Assembly: GCF_042681745.1 (NCBI RefSeq)
Contig: NZ_JBHUGF010000010.1
Location: 1,302,001-1,366,000 of the forward strand
From: Saccharibacillus nicotianae
Lineage (GTDB): Bacteria; Bacillota; Bacilli; Paenibacillales; Paenibacillaceae
Direction: 5' to 3'
Length of the DNA: 64,000 nt
Positions 1-8,056 of this stretch are shown here, one piece after another; position 1 is the first letter of the stretch, and every line of letters starts with the position of its first letter. The notes beneath the pieces are model-generated. The model made no database searches. It saw nothing but the letters and a program-made list of their open reading frames with translations, and was not told the DNA's origin. A program made the position numbers and the translations under genes.

Positions 1-232
1 AAAAGTCATGAATAAATGCAGCATGAATAACGCCATCTGTTGTAGCTACACCTTGTCGCAAACTTTCCAAATCTGTTAAAGAACCACGTTGTACTGTAGC
101 ACCCCATTCTGTAAGCTTGTTTGCTGATTCTTCTGAACGAGCAAGTCCAAGTACTTCGTGTCCAGCTTGGATTAATTCTTTTACAATAGCTGACCCAATA
201 AATCCTGTTGCCCCTGTGACAAAAACGCGCAT
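1..232 (-). CDS. NAD-dependent epimerase/dehydratase family protein (extended SDR), partial
   Basis: The gene starts at an ATG at 232 behind an AGGAGG site at 241-246 and runs off the left edge, so only about 77 N-terminal residues are visible. They begin MRVFVTGATGFIGSAIV, the TGxxGxxG dinucleotide-binding fingerprint of extended short-chain dehydrogenases, followed by a stretch (AGHEVLGLARS) typical of the second beta-alpha unit and by GVIHAAF. Such proteins bind NAD(P) in the cytoplasm. The substrate cannot be read. The AraC-type regulator just upstream on the same strand, separated by a terminator, is a plausible local regulator (inference). Confidence 0.85.
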   Translation of the reverse strand, partial: MRVFVTGATGFIGSAIVKELIQAGHEVLGLARSEESANKLTEWGATVQRGSLTDLESLRQGVATTDGVIHAAFIHDF

Positions 233-430
233 AATTGATTTCCTCCTAAAATGAGATAGCATGATGATGTGAAAAATTAGCTATCTATTGACTGTTTTCT
301 TGTCGCTACAAGATACATTTAGTATAGCTTTTGCTTTATATTGATCATTGTCTATTCCATTTCGCTTTTTGCCTGATTCTACAAATATCGTTTCATAACT
401 ATTCAATACCGGTCGATTTCTTTACAAATA

Positions 431-463
431 TAAAAAACTCACAGTAATAGCACCATGAGTTTT
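431..463 (-). terminator. Rho-independent terminator of the AraC-type gene
   Basis: AAAACTCA (434-441) pairs with TGAGTTTT (456-463). Read on the minus strand the stem is followed by a run of T (432-437). It lies about 80 bases beyond the stop of the regulator and separates it from the epimerase gene. The rest of the 308-base gap shows nothing else clear. Confidence 0.7.
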
Positions 464-540
464 GGAAGTAGCTTTTGATATTGTGCATCCTGATCAAGTA
501 GTCGCAAAATAATAGTGTGTATTATTTTTTGATCAACAGA

Positions 541-1530
541 TCATTCTACCATTTGTGGGTTTTGTCGTAATCTTGCTATATCCCGACTCGGTGGATTACC
601 GAAACACCGACTATAATCGCGACTGAATTGTGAATCACTTACATAGCCGACTAATCGACACGCTGTATTCGCATCAATAGAATTGGCTAACATCAGACGT
701 CTCGCTTCGTGAAGCCGTAACGTTTTTTGATACTGTAACGGACTCATCGAAGTGACTGATTTGAAATGCACATGAAATGAAGAAACGCTCATATGCGCAA
801 TTTCTGCTAATTCAGCAACTTTGATTGGTTGTGAAAAGTGATCACGAAGCCAGTCTATCACTTTAGCGATTCGTTGCACTTCAACCTCGCCAAATCCTGT
901 TTCAGCAATAGATATTCCGATAGGGCTACGCAATACACGTATCATTATTTCTTCTAGTATCAATGGTGCAATCATGTTACGATCTTCAGCATTTTGCAAA
1001 CATTCTAATAAGCGAATCGAGGCGTTTATTATACTGGAATCAGTGTTTGCGATATATCCTTTGCTTTGTTGATGAGTTGTAGAAAGTCCGTTAGGGTACA
1101 ATCTCAATACCAGTTCACTTAATTTCTGTGGATCTAATTCTAATTTGATTCCAAGATAAGGGTGCGAAAGACTGGTCTCTGTAATCTGGATATCTAATGG
1201 TAAGGCGATCGGAAGTAAGATCATCTGTGATTTACCAAAAGAAAAAACGCTATTTTCTATAGTGATTGCTTTGGCACCTTGAGCAACAATAATGAGAGAT
1301 GTAGAAAAAAATGTCTTGATTGTATCTGGAGTGATATAGGAGTAGCGACTGACATGTAATCCCGATATATATTTACTTAAATCTACCGTTCCTTCATGAG
1401 GAGCAAGCACAGAAATTAAATGTGCTAATTGTACAGTCTCTATATCCTGTACACGGGTATATGAATCTACTGACACAACAGATGTATGGTTATCTTTGAT
1501 TTTAGATGTAGGAAGATTATTGATTTTCAT
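541..1530 (-). CDS. AraC family transcriptional regulator with AraC_N sensor domain
   Basis: 329 residues. The C-terminal third has the two helix-turn-helix units of the AraC/XylS family: VAELAEIAHMSVSSFHVHFK, then SPLQYQKTLRLHEARRLM and VGYVSDSQFSRDYSRCFG, ending NPPSRD. The N-terminal part (about residues 40-200) resembles the AraC_N (cupin-like) domain of regulators commonly found beside oxidoreductases. The start at 1530 has an AAGGAGT-type site about ten bases upstream. It lies upstream of the partial epimerase gene on the same strand, which suggests local control (inference). No effector can be deduced. Confidence 0.88.
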   Translation of the reverse strand: MKINNLPTSKIKDNHTSVVSVDSYTRVQDIETVQLAHLISVLAPHEGTVDLSKYISGLHVSRYSYITPDTIKTFFSTSLIIVAQGAKAITIENSVFSFGKSQMILLPIALPLDIQITETSLSHPYLGIKLELDPQKLSELVLRLYPNGLSTTHQQSKGYIANTDSSIINASIRLLECLQNAEDRNMIAPLILEEIMIRVLRSPIGISIAETGFGEVEVQRIAKVIDWLRDHFSQPIKVAELAEIAHMSVSSFHVHFKSVTSMSPLQYQKTLRLHEARRLMLANSIDANTACRLVGYVSDSQFSRDYSRCFGNPPSRDIARLRQNPQMVE

Positions 1531-1720
1531 ATTTACCTGTAACTCCTTAGGTGTGGTGTATTCCGAATCTTACCGATATAGCGATAATCTTTATTATACA
1601 TACTCTTCAAGCGATGTATATTTTTTTGTGCTGAAAACAATATACAGATAGAAAGAGTAGGTTTTTCGAGTAGTTATCTACTATAAACTTGGATTATATT
1701 ATACGATATAACTTCTGAAA

Positions 1721-1752
1721 AAACAGCGTATAATATAAATTATACGCTGTTT
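1721..1752 (-). terminator. Perfect 14-bp hairpin, terminator-like on the minus strand
   Basis: AAACAGCGTATAAT (1721-1734) and its exact reverse complement (1739-1752) flank a 4-base loop. On the minus strand the stem runs into a T tract (1718-1723), the layout of an intrinsic terminator. No gene ends just upstream on that strand, so it may shield the AraC-type gene at 1530 from readthrough or end an unseen transcript. Confidence 0.55.
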
Positions 1753-1873
1753 CTCTTTAAATTCATTAAAATAATTAAAGTCGACCACTATTGTGTGTTA
1801 AATATCTTGCTTTTTCGATTAAATTAACAATAAATACCATTACATACGCATTGAAAGTATAGGAATTTAATAA

Positions 1874-1893
1874 TACATAATTATTATTATGTA
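1874..1893. repeat. Palindromic repeat, copy 1 (ACATAAT-N4-ATTATGT)
   Basis: TACATAAT (1874-1881), four bases, ATTATGTA (1886-1893). It has the same core and spacer length as the copies near 2476, 3137 and 5569. It lies about 265 bases upstream of the small gene at 2158. Confidence 0.65.
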
Positions 1894-2157
1894 AACTAAA
1901 GAACAGAACAGATCATTCCGAAGAATATGATTAATTCTATTCGCTTTTATTATTTTTTTAAAAAGAGGATTGTAAAAATTAACTCCATCTAGAGGATGAT
2001 ATTTTGTAGTACATAATTCATCCTCTGAGCGGATTTGAAAAATTGAAAATTGTATTATGATATAAAAAAGAAATAAACTATTTTGTCGGATGCTCTTATT
2101 AGAATGTTGCTGGATGTCGACATAAAGATAAAGCGTGTAGAAGGAGATGGATAAACA

Positions 2158-2376
2158 ATGAGTCGTGTCTATAATGTAGAGAATCAATATAACGATCTTC
2201 AACAAAAAGAAATTTCGGATAAAATTATCTGGTTTTGTACACCTGTAATGAATAACGAATTTGCAGATGGAGAAGAGTTCAGTAATCAAGAGGACTTGGA
2301 TATGGAAGAGAAGCAAAGAGTCGAAGAAGAATTGGAGTATCTGAATTCATGGGAACGCGTATTAGAAATTATCTAA
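2158..2376 (+). CDS. Small hypothetical acidic protein
   Basis: 72 residues, not recognised. The gene has a good AAGGAGATGG ribosome site nine bases before the ATG and a terminator immediately downstream, which supports a real, monocistronic gene. The protein is strongly acidic in its second half (EEFSNQEDLDMEEKQRVEEE), has one Cys, and has no signal peptide or membrane segment, so it is probably cytoplasmic. The acidic, probably helical C-terminus ends LNSWERVLEII. Copies of the local palindromic repeat lie on both sides of it. No function can be assigned. Confidence 0.6.
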   Translation: MSRVYNVENQYNDLQQKEISDKIIWFCTPVMNNEFADGEEFSNQEDLDMEEKQRVEEELEYLNSWERVLEII

Positions 2377-2411
2377 TGATTACAACTAAATGAATAACAG
2401 GAAAAGCAAAA

Positions 2412-2468
2412 AAAAGCTATAAACATAAACGTTATTTATTTAGCTCGTTTTATTAGCTTTTGTTTTTT
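2412..2468 (+). terminator. Rho-independent terminator
   Basis: AAAAGCTA (2412-2419) pairs with TAGCTTTT (2454-2461). An inner AAACG/CGTTT pair (2427-2431 with 2446-2450) extends the structure, and a T-rich tail follows. It ends the small gene at 2158. Confidence 0.7.
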
Positions 2469-2475
2469 GATTATT

Positions 2476-2503
2476 AGTTTACATAATTAACAATACGTAA
2501 ACT
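2476..2503. repeat. Palindromic repeat, copy 2
   Basis: AGTTTACATAAT (2476-2487), TAAC, AATACGTAAACT (2492-2503). The arms match except for two positions. Spacer and core agree with the other copies. It lies about 170 bases upstream of the gene at 2674. Confidence 0.65.
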
Positions 2504-2673
2504 ATAATTTGGTTATCACCATCATACATACCACTTGCCTAAAATGATTTATCAATCACAAGCTATAGATTAGGGTAATAAGCAAGAAGACGTATGTGAT
2601 TACGTCTCTACACACGTATACCATCTAGCTGTAAAAGCTGATCAAATGATAATTTTAGAGGAGGATAACAATA

Positions 2674-3033
2674 ATGGGATTTAATTTAGGTGGAATGGGC
2701 GATCTTAAAGGAATGATTGAAAAAGCAAAAACACCAGGTGGTTTGGTGGAAATCGCTAAAAACTTACCATTGGATCAAATTCTACAAAAACTTCCATTGG
2801 AAAAATTATTGACTCCAGAGTTTATGCAAAAACACACTCCATTTCAATCTATTGGAGAATTGTTGCAAAAAGCAGGAGTAGGATCTTCTACAGATTCGGC
2901 AGACAAAGTCAAAGAAGTTCCTCAAGGTCAATTGGATAACCAGGTTAAAGAAAGTACTTCTTTTGGTTCTATGCAACAATTGATTCAAAAAGCAGTTGAA
3001 TTTTATAATTCTCGTCAAGCTGGTGGAAAGTAA
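2674..3033 (+). CDS. Small hypothetical protein
   Basis: 119 residues, unrecognised. The ATG follows a GAGGAGGA ribosome site and the gene ends at a perfect terminator, so expression is likely. The protein starts with a Gly/Met-rich segment (MGFNLGGMGDLKGM), followed by short amphipathic repeats of the type LPLDQILQKLPLEKLLTPEF (about residues 31-50) and a Gln/Lys-rich C-terminal helix. It has no Cys, no signal peptide and no membrane segment. The leucine-proline pattern suggests a helical, possibly self-associating small protein (inference). It is flanked on both sides by copies of the local palindrome. Confidence 0.6.
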   Translation: MGFNLGGMGDLKGMIEKAKTPGGLVEIAKNLPLDQILQKLPLEKLLTPEFMQKHTPFQSIGELLQKAGVGSSTDSADKVKEVPQGQLDNQVKESTSFGSMQQLIQKAVEFYNSRQAGGK

Positions 3034-3066
3034 GCTTATTATTAATTGATCCCATATAGTTGGATT

Positions 3067-3103
3067 AAAAAAGAGAATGTAGATAGATTGCATTCTCTTT
3101 TTT
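3067..3103 (+). terminator. Rho-independent terminator, probably bidirectional
   Basis: AAAAAAGAGAATG (3067-3079) pairs exactly with CATTCTCTTTTTT (3091-3103). It ends the gene at 2674 and also has a T tract on the minus strand, facing the YeiH-type gene that ends at 3358. The rest of 3104-3357 is AT-rich and holds only palindrome copy 3. Confidence 0.85.
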
Positions 3104-3133
3104 GTATATAATATTTATTTTGCTTTTTCATTG

Positions 3134-3157
3134 TTTACATAATTAATATTATGTTTA
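3134..3157. repeat. Palindromic repeat, copy 3
   Basis: ACATAAT (3137-3143), TAAT, ATTATGT (3148-3154), preceded by GTTT as in copy 2. It sits downstream of the gene at 2674 and downstream of the YeiH-type gene on the other strand. Confidence 0.65.
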
Positions 3158-3357
3158 TTCATTGAATTATATTAAGTTAAAAACACAAGTTACGTTTGAT
3201 AGAATTCAAGTCCTTTCCGAAATAATAACTTAAATACGCTATGATTTAAACACTACTTTATCTCAATCATAATCATACATGAATGATATGAATAAATTAA
3301 ATTTTTAGTAGTAAATAAGTCCTTTTTCATTTAATAATCCTTTTTATTTATGAATAT

Positions 3358-4380
3358 CTATATTGTAAAGTATGTGATAACAGATAGTAAAACAGATGTA
3401 ATCGTCATCGCTAGAAGGGGACGCAATGCTTTAGTTCTAAGGTCTTTTAGACTCACATTTAATCCCAGTCCAATCATAGCCATAGTTAAAATAAAAGAAG
3501 TGAAGAAAGAGACCTTATTCATAAGACCTGTTGGGATCATAATGAAGTGACCTAGAATATAACTTCCAAATAAGCTCATTATCACAAAACCTAGCAGAAA
3601 CCACGGAAATTCAATTTTGACATCCGAATGTGAACCTATTTTATTTTTGCATTTCATCCAGTACATTAAAATAAAGCTGAGTGGAACCAGTAAGAAGACA
3701 CGACCAAGTTTTGCTAATAGTGCAATAGCAAGTGCATCTTGACCAGCCGGTGCTCCTGCCAAAGCAACATGGGCAATTTCGTGTAGACCCACACCTGACC
3801 ATATACCATATTGAATATTGGTTAAGGGAAGAAAAGGGCGTAGAATTGTATACGTAATCGCAAAAACAGTCCCTACTAAAGCGATAATCCCTGCTCCCAT
3901 AGCAGTATCTTCATCTTTTACTTTTAAAATAGGTGAAACAGCAGCGATTGCAGCAGCCCCGCATACACCTGTTCCAATACCTAACAATAAGGATAAAGAA
4001 GCGTCGGCTTTGAATAGTTTTGCAAGCCATATAGTAAGAAAGATAGAGAATACAATTGTTCCAACATCTCTGATAAGTAACCCTAACCCTTGATGAAGAA
4101 CAACATCTATATTTAATTTTAATCCAAAAAGAATAATCGCAAGTCTTAACAACCGTTTAGCTGAAAATTGGATTCCAGTGCGAATCTTCTCTGGGTATCC
4201 CCAGATTTGGCGATAAAATACAGCAATAATAATTGCACATGCTAATTGACCTACATGATCTAATCCTGGTATTTTGGATACTTCGAATCCTAGCCATGCA
4301 ATCATAAAAGTGAATCCAATCCCGCCCAACCATAATACAGTTGCAGATGTTTTTTTGTATTGTGCTAATAATATATTCAT
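3358..4380 (-). CDS. yeiH: YeiH/UPF0324 family putative sulfate exporter
   Basis: 340 residues, almost all hydrophobic, with about ten predicted membrane segments. Segments such as RLAIILFGLKLN, GIGTGVCGAAAIAAVSPILK and SGVGLHEIAHVALAG match the conserved pattern of the UPF0324 (Cons_hypoth698) family, whose members include E. coli YeiH, a putative sulfate exporter. Length fits the family. It is divergent from a LysR-type regulator, the arrangement also known for E. coli yeiE-yeiH, so regulation by that neighbour is likely. Transport substrate is by family only. The ATG at 4380 has a weak GGAG-type site. Confidence 0.85.
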   Translation of the reverse strand: MNILLAQYKKTSATVLWLGGIGFTFMIAWLGFEVSKIPGLDHVGQLACAIIIAVFYRQIWGYPEKIRTGIQFSAKRLLRLAIILFGLKLNIDVVLHQGLGLLIRDVGTIVFSIFLTIWLAKLFKADASLSLLLGIGTGVCGAAAIAAVSPILKVKDEDTAMGAGIIALVGTVFAITYTILRPFLPLTNIQYGIWSGVGLHEIAHVALAGAPAGQDALAIALLAKLGRVFLLVPLSFILMYWMKCKNKIGSHSDVKIEFPWFLLGFVIMSLFGSYILGHFIMIPTGLMNKVSFFTSFILTMAMIGLGLNVSLKDLRTKALRPLLAMTITSVLLSVITYFTI

Positions 4381-4430
4381 TTAAACAACTCCTAACTCCT
4401 ATGTTTACTTCTATATATTAAGAGTATAGT

Positions 4431-4452
4431 TATTTTAATTATAAGTAAAATA
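4431..4452. promoter_or_regulatory. Candidate LysR operator between yeiH and the LysR gene
   Basis: TATTTTAATTATAAGTAAAATA is a 22-bp inverted repeat with one mismatched pair, centred at 4441/4442 in the 158-base divergent promoter region. LysR regulators bind partly symmetrical sites in such positions. The whole gap is very AT-rich, so a chance palindrome cannot be excluded. Confidence 0.45.
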
Positions 4453-4538
4453 GGTTATTATTATATTTATCATATAAAATTACTTATTATTAAAGTTGAA
4501 ATAATATCCTAATTTTGTGCTAAGGAGGAATAATTAGA

Positions 4539-5408
4539 ATGGATCAATCTTTGTTAGTATTTACTAAAGTGGCAGAACAAAAAAACTTCACTCGAGCAGC
4601 CGAGCTTCTATATATGACACAACCCGCAGTGAGCAATTATATACAAACATTAGAAAAAAATATGGGGATCAAATTGTTAGAAAGAACCAACAAATATGTA
4701 CGACTGACCAAAGCTGGAGAGATAGTATTCCATCATGCCAAACAGATCTTAGACCTTTACATGCTAACAGACAAGCTTATTGATGACTTAAAAAATACAG
4801 CAAGTGGTCCATTTTCTATTGGCGCAAGCTATACGTATGGGGAATACATTCTTCCTCATAAAATCGCTACTATGCTCAAATCTTACCCACTATTAAACCC
4901 AATGATTACTATAAAAAATTCTCATGAGATTATAGATTTAATCCAAAAACATAAGATCGATGTTGGTATTATTGAAGGAGAGATTCATAATCAAAATATA
5001 AAGGTGATCCCATTTGCTATTGATGAGTTATCTATTGTCATTCCTTCCAATCATTATCTAGCAGAACAACATGAAATAGACCCTTTATTATTAAATTCAG
5101 AAACCTGGTTAGTACGTGAAGAAGGCTCTGGAACACGAGAAATGCAAGAAAAAGGATGGAAGCAGTTAGGATTTGAACCGAAGAAGTATATGACATTAGG
5201 AAGTACACAAGTAATTAAAGAATCTATTGAAGCAGGTCTAGGTATTTCTATACTTTCGCATGCATCTATCAAAAATGAACTAAAGCTTGGAAAAGTGAAA
5301 TTGTTTCTTAACGATGGCTTTCCTATCTCACGAAATTTCTCTATTATTACGCCCAAAGTTGATTTCTATACCAAAGCAGTTGAAATATTTATCGAATCTT
5401 TGTTATAG
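4539..5408 (+). CDS. LysR family transcriptional regulator (CysL/YeiE-like)
   Basis: 289 residues, the normal LysR length. Residues 1-60 form the winged helix-turn-helix (FTKVAEQKNFTRAAELLYMTQPAVSNYI, with GIKLLERTNKYVRLTKAGE as the wing), followed by the linker helix and a periplasmic-binding-protein-like effector domain (for example SGPFSIGASYTYGEYILP, VREEGSGTREM, STQVIKESIEAGLGISILS). A TAAGGAGGA site precedes the ATG. The divergent YeiH-type exporter is the probable target. Pattern and context resemble E. coli YeiE and Bacillus CysL, both tied to sulfur metabolism (inference). Confidence 0.9.
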   Translation: MDQSLLVFTKVAEQKNFTRAAELLYMTQPAVSNYIQTLEKNMGIKLLERTNKYVRLTKAGEIVFHHAKQILDLYMLTDKLIDDLKNTASGPFSIGASYTYGEYILPHKIATMLKSYPLLNPMITIKNSHEIIDLIQKHKIDVGIIEGEIHNQNIKVIPFAIDELSIVIPSNHYLAEQHEIDPLLLNSETWLVREEGSGTREMQEKGWKQLGFEPKKYMTLGSTQVIKESIEAGLGISILSHASIKNELKLGKVKLFLNDGFPISRNFSIITPKVDFYTKAVEIFIESLL

Positions 5409-5568
5409 CTTCGAAATATTGCACACATCTATATTGATAATTCTAAGATATAAATAACGTTATTAAGCTATTTTTTCTAACCTTTAGTTAACATCATACT
5501 TGTCGTAGCAATATAGATTTAGCCCATATATGTGATCCATTACAAACTAAATAAAGAGATAGTATTCA

Positions 5569-5616
5569 TTTTCATTTTATTTTACATAATATTTATTATG
5601 TAAAATAAAATGAAAA
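5569..5616. repeat. 48-bp perfect palindrome, extended copy 4 of the local repeat
   Basis: A 22-base arm (5569-5590, ending ATTTTACATAAT) and its exact reverse complement (5595-5616) surround the four-base loop ATTT. The core ACATAAT-N4-ATTATGT is the same as in copies 1-3, but here symmetry extends a further 15 bp on each side. It sits between the convergent LysR and esterase genes, upstream of their shared terminator. Confidence 0.75.
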
Positions 5617-5688
5617 TACAACAAAACTAATGTGGACTATGCAATAGCTATCTAGATTAAATAGTTATGTCTACATCAAACTCTACAA

Positions 5689-5727
5689 AAAAAGCGAGAC
5701 TTCTTTTATAAGAAAGTCTCGCTTTTT
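5689..5727. terminator. Bidirectional terminator between LysR and esterase genes
   Basis: AAAAAGCGAGACTT pairs with AAGTCTCGCTTTTT around a short loop, with T runs on both strands. It serves the convergent genes ending at 5408 and 5767. Confidence 0.85.
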
Positions 5728-5766
5728 CTATATCTTAAATTCATTTATATCTTTAAAAGAGTAATT

Positions 5767-6720
5767 TTAGAATCCTTCACGCAAGAATGTAGTTGCTAGT
5801 TTGATAGCACCTTTTTTGGCATTTGTATCTGCCAATACATTTAGCATCACAAAGTCATGGATAATTCCCTGGAAACGAACAGCGGTAACCGGTACACCAG
5901 CTTCACGCAGTTTGTTTGCATAAGCTTCACCTTCATCACGCAGTACATCAGCTTCACCTGTGATAACCAAAGCTTCTGGTAGACCACTTAATTGTTCTGT
6001 TGTTGCACGAAGAGGGGATGCTGTAATTTGAGCACGCTCATTAGGATCTGTTGTATATTGATCCCAGAACCATTTCATACCGTCGCGTTGCAAGAAATAA
6101 CCTTCTGCAAATTGTTGATAGGATTCGGTATCGAACGAAGCATCTGTTACTGGATAGAATAACAATTGTTTTTGAATTGTAGGGCCACTGCGTTCTTTAG
6201 ACATTAGTGTAATAGCCGCTGTCATATTACCACCAACGCTATCGCCACCTACATATAGTTTGGATGCATCCAGACCTTTAGTCGATCCTTCTTTAGCAAT
6301 CCATTCTACAACAGCATAGATTTCTTCAATTGCTGTTGGATATTTGTGCTCAGGAGAAAGGCTGTAATTTACAAATACTACAGCTACTTCAGCACCTGTT
6401 GCAAGTTCACGACTAAGACGATCATGAGTATGTGCATTACCGAATACCCAGCCAGCACCATGAATATATACTAATACAGGCAAAGTCTCAGGAGCATTTT
6501 TAGGACGTAAAATACGAACGGATACTTCGCCAGATGGGCCGCCTGCAATCGACAATTCTTCAATATCTACTTCTGGTTTGTATACTTCGCCAGATTGTAC
6601 TTCATCTACTGTTTCGCGACCTTTTTCTGGACCTAAGTCAGATAGAAATGGAGGCTTAGAGTTGTCATCTGCAAATTTTTGAGCAGCAGGTTCAAGATAA
6701 ACTTTTTTAAATTCGGTCAT
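5767..6720 (-). CDS. Alpha/beta hydrolase (HSL-type esterase/lipase)
   Basis: 317 residues. The hormone-sensitive-lipase (alpha/beta hydrolase fold-3) signature is clear: the oxyanion motif HGAGWVFG (HGGG variant) near residue 90, the nucleophile elbow GGDSVGGNM with catalytic Ser near residue 160, the acid region ITGEADVLRDEGE and the catalytic His in GIIHDFVMLN. It probably hydrolyses short-chain acyl esters in the cytoplasm, since no signal peptide is seen. A GAGGAGA site precedes the start at 6720. It stands alone. The substrate is unknown. Confidence 0.9.
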   Translation of the reverse strand: MTEFKKVYLEPAAQKFADDNSKPPFLSDLGPEKGRETVDEVQSGEVYKPEVDIEELSIAGGPSGEVSVRILRPKNAPETLPVLVYIHGAGWVFGNAHTHDRLSRELATGAEVAVVFVNYSLSPEHKYPTAIEEIYAVVEWIAKEGSTKGLDASKLYVGGDSVGGNMTAAITLMSKERSGPTIQKQLLFYPVTDASFDTESYQQFAEGYFLQRDGMKWFWDQYTTDPNERAQITASPLRATTEQLSGLPEALVITGEADVLRDEGEAYANKLREAGVPVTAVRFQGIIHDFVMLNVLADTNAKKGAIKLATTFLREGF

Positions 6721-6970
6721 CGTAGAATCTCCTCTTCATAAGTAAGTATTTTTGTTTAAAATAATATTTGAATTAATTTTGCAAAATAAAATTTTACGCT
6801 GTTTGTTTCTACATAAGTTATACTCTTTTTTACCCGTTTTGAAACGTTCAAACGCTATTATCTATCTTTTTCCCTATTTTTATTTCCGATAGAGAAATAA
6901 CAATACATCTAATACACTGTTGTATAATAGAAGAAAGCAAGATTGTATAGGAAAGGATGACTTCTGTCTG

Positions 6971-7915
6971 ATGACTATTTATAACGACTCTGAAGAAGAG
7001 GATTTTATATATGATGAAGAGATTGAAGCTTTTACCGATTGGATGAAAGATGCAGGCTATACTCGTTATACTCAGAAGTCCTATTTAAGCGATGTATACG
7101 AGTTTCTGAATTCTCATGCGATTCGAAATAAACCGCTGGACGAAATGAAAAAAAGGCATGTGCTTTCTTTTCTCAGTAGTGCACGTACACGCGGGGTCAG
7201 TGATTCTACAAGAAACCGTAAACATGCAGCAGTCAGTTGCTTTTTCAAAGCTTTAATCGAACTTGAAATGGCTGAACATAATCCTGCTTTTGGAATCAAA
7301 AAAGCCAAAACAGAACATAACAAAGCACCTGTTTACTTGGATGAGATCAAGATTACTGAATTTATGCAGTCTGTAGAAGGAAAGTATCGTACACGCAATT
7401 TAACGATTTTTTTGTTTATGGCATATATGGGCTTACGAGTTGGAGAAGTGCATGGTCTGAATCTTAACGATTACAATCCTGAACGGGGAACATTGCAAGT
7501 GTTGGGAAAAGGACGTAAATGGCGTACTTTACCTGTTCCGAACGCTGTAGCTACTATTCTAAATCAAGCAATTGAAGAACGATTATCACCCTGGAGAGAT
7601 GGAGAGACAGCACTCTTTATTTCGCAAAAAGGAACACGATTATCGATTCGCAATATTCAGCAGATTGCTACCGATACATTTGATCGTTTTCAAAGTCATA
7701 TCGAGCCTGAACAACGGCTTCCGTATTCCAGTCATAAATTACGTCATTCATTTGCAACAATGTTATTACGACAAGGTACGGACTTGAGGACAGTACAAGA
7801 ATTGTTAGGTCACTCTTCAATCCAGACTACAACTATCTATACGCATGTTAGTAATCGCGAGAAAGAAGAAGCAATCTCCAAATTGGATGTACAGCTTCCT
7901 TTTGAAATTAAATAA
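6971..7915 (+). CDS. Tyrosine recombinase/integrase (XerC/D-like)
   Basis: 314 residues from the ATG at 6971, behind a GAAAGGA site; an upstream in-frame TTG at 6920 overlaps a TATAAT sequence and has no ribosome site. An N-terminal SAM-like core-binding domain (about 10-100) precedes the catalytic domain with all key residues: Arg in GLRVGEVHGL, HKLRHSF (HxxR), LLGHSSIQTT and the nucleophile Tyr in IYTHV. Such enzymes cut and join DNA at specific sites. No phage genes, att repeats or transposon ends flank it, so it may be a stand-alone resolvase-like gene. Confidence 0.9.
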   Translation: MTIYNDSEEEDFIYDEEIEAFTDWMKDAGYTRYTQKSYLSDVYEFLNSHAIRNKPLDEMKKRHVLSFLSSARTRGVSDSTRNRKHAAVSCFFKALIELEMAEHNPAFGIKKAKTEHNKAPVYLDEIKITEFMQSVEGKYRTRNLTIFLFMAYMGLRVGEVHGLNLNDYNPERGTLQVLGKGRKWRTLPVPNAVATILNQAIEERLSPWRDGETALFISQKGTRLSIRNIQQIATDTFDRFQSHIEPEQRLPYSSHKLRHSFATMLLRQGTDLRTVQELLGHSSIQTTTIYTHVSNREKEEAISKLDVQLPFEIK

Positions 7916-7945
7916 TGTGATGTATATCAACTATTAGACAATACA

Positions 7946-7987
7946 AAGAGGATAGATCGTTTAGTGTCACCAGCGATCTATCCTCTT
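7946..7987. terminator. Hairpin between convergent genes
   Basis: AAGAGGATAGATCG (7946-7959) pairs exactly with CGATCTATCCTCTT (7974-7987). T runs are weak on both sides, but the 14-bp stem lies midway between the convergent recombinase and transporter genes. Confidence 0.7.
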
Positions 7988-8056
7988 CGTATATCTTATA
8001 AATTAGGGTATTTCTCTTCTCCTTTACAACCAATGTTGTCTGATACAAATTTCTGC

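Larger units (their letters stand above)
1531..2157. other. 627-base AT-rich intergenic region
   Basis: No supported gene. It contains a perfect 14-bp hairpin at 1721-1752, one copy of the ACATAAT-N4-ATTATGT palindrome at 1874-1893, and the ribosome site of the small gene at 2158. A long minus-strand reading frame from 2316 to 1867 has no ribosome site and overlaps the better-supported plus-strand gene. Confidence 0.6.

Noticed and set aside
1867..2316. 149-codon minus-strand reading frame opposite the small gene at 2158
   Set aside because: TTG start without a ribosome site, extreme AT-rich composition, and overlap with a plus-strand gene that has a good ribosome site and terminator.
6836..6851. 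TGAAACGTTCA resembling a cre site before the recombinase gene
   Set aside because: It lacks the required spacing around the central CG and does not fit the 14-base cre consensus.
6920..6970. Extended N-terminus of the tyrosine recombinase from a TTG
   Set aside because: The segment overlaps a TATAAT promoter-like sequence and lacks a ribosome site; the ATG at 6971 fits better.
6971..7915. Integrative element carried by the tyrosine recombinase
   Set aside because: No att-like direct repeats, tRNA gene, phage genes or composition shift were found on either side.
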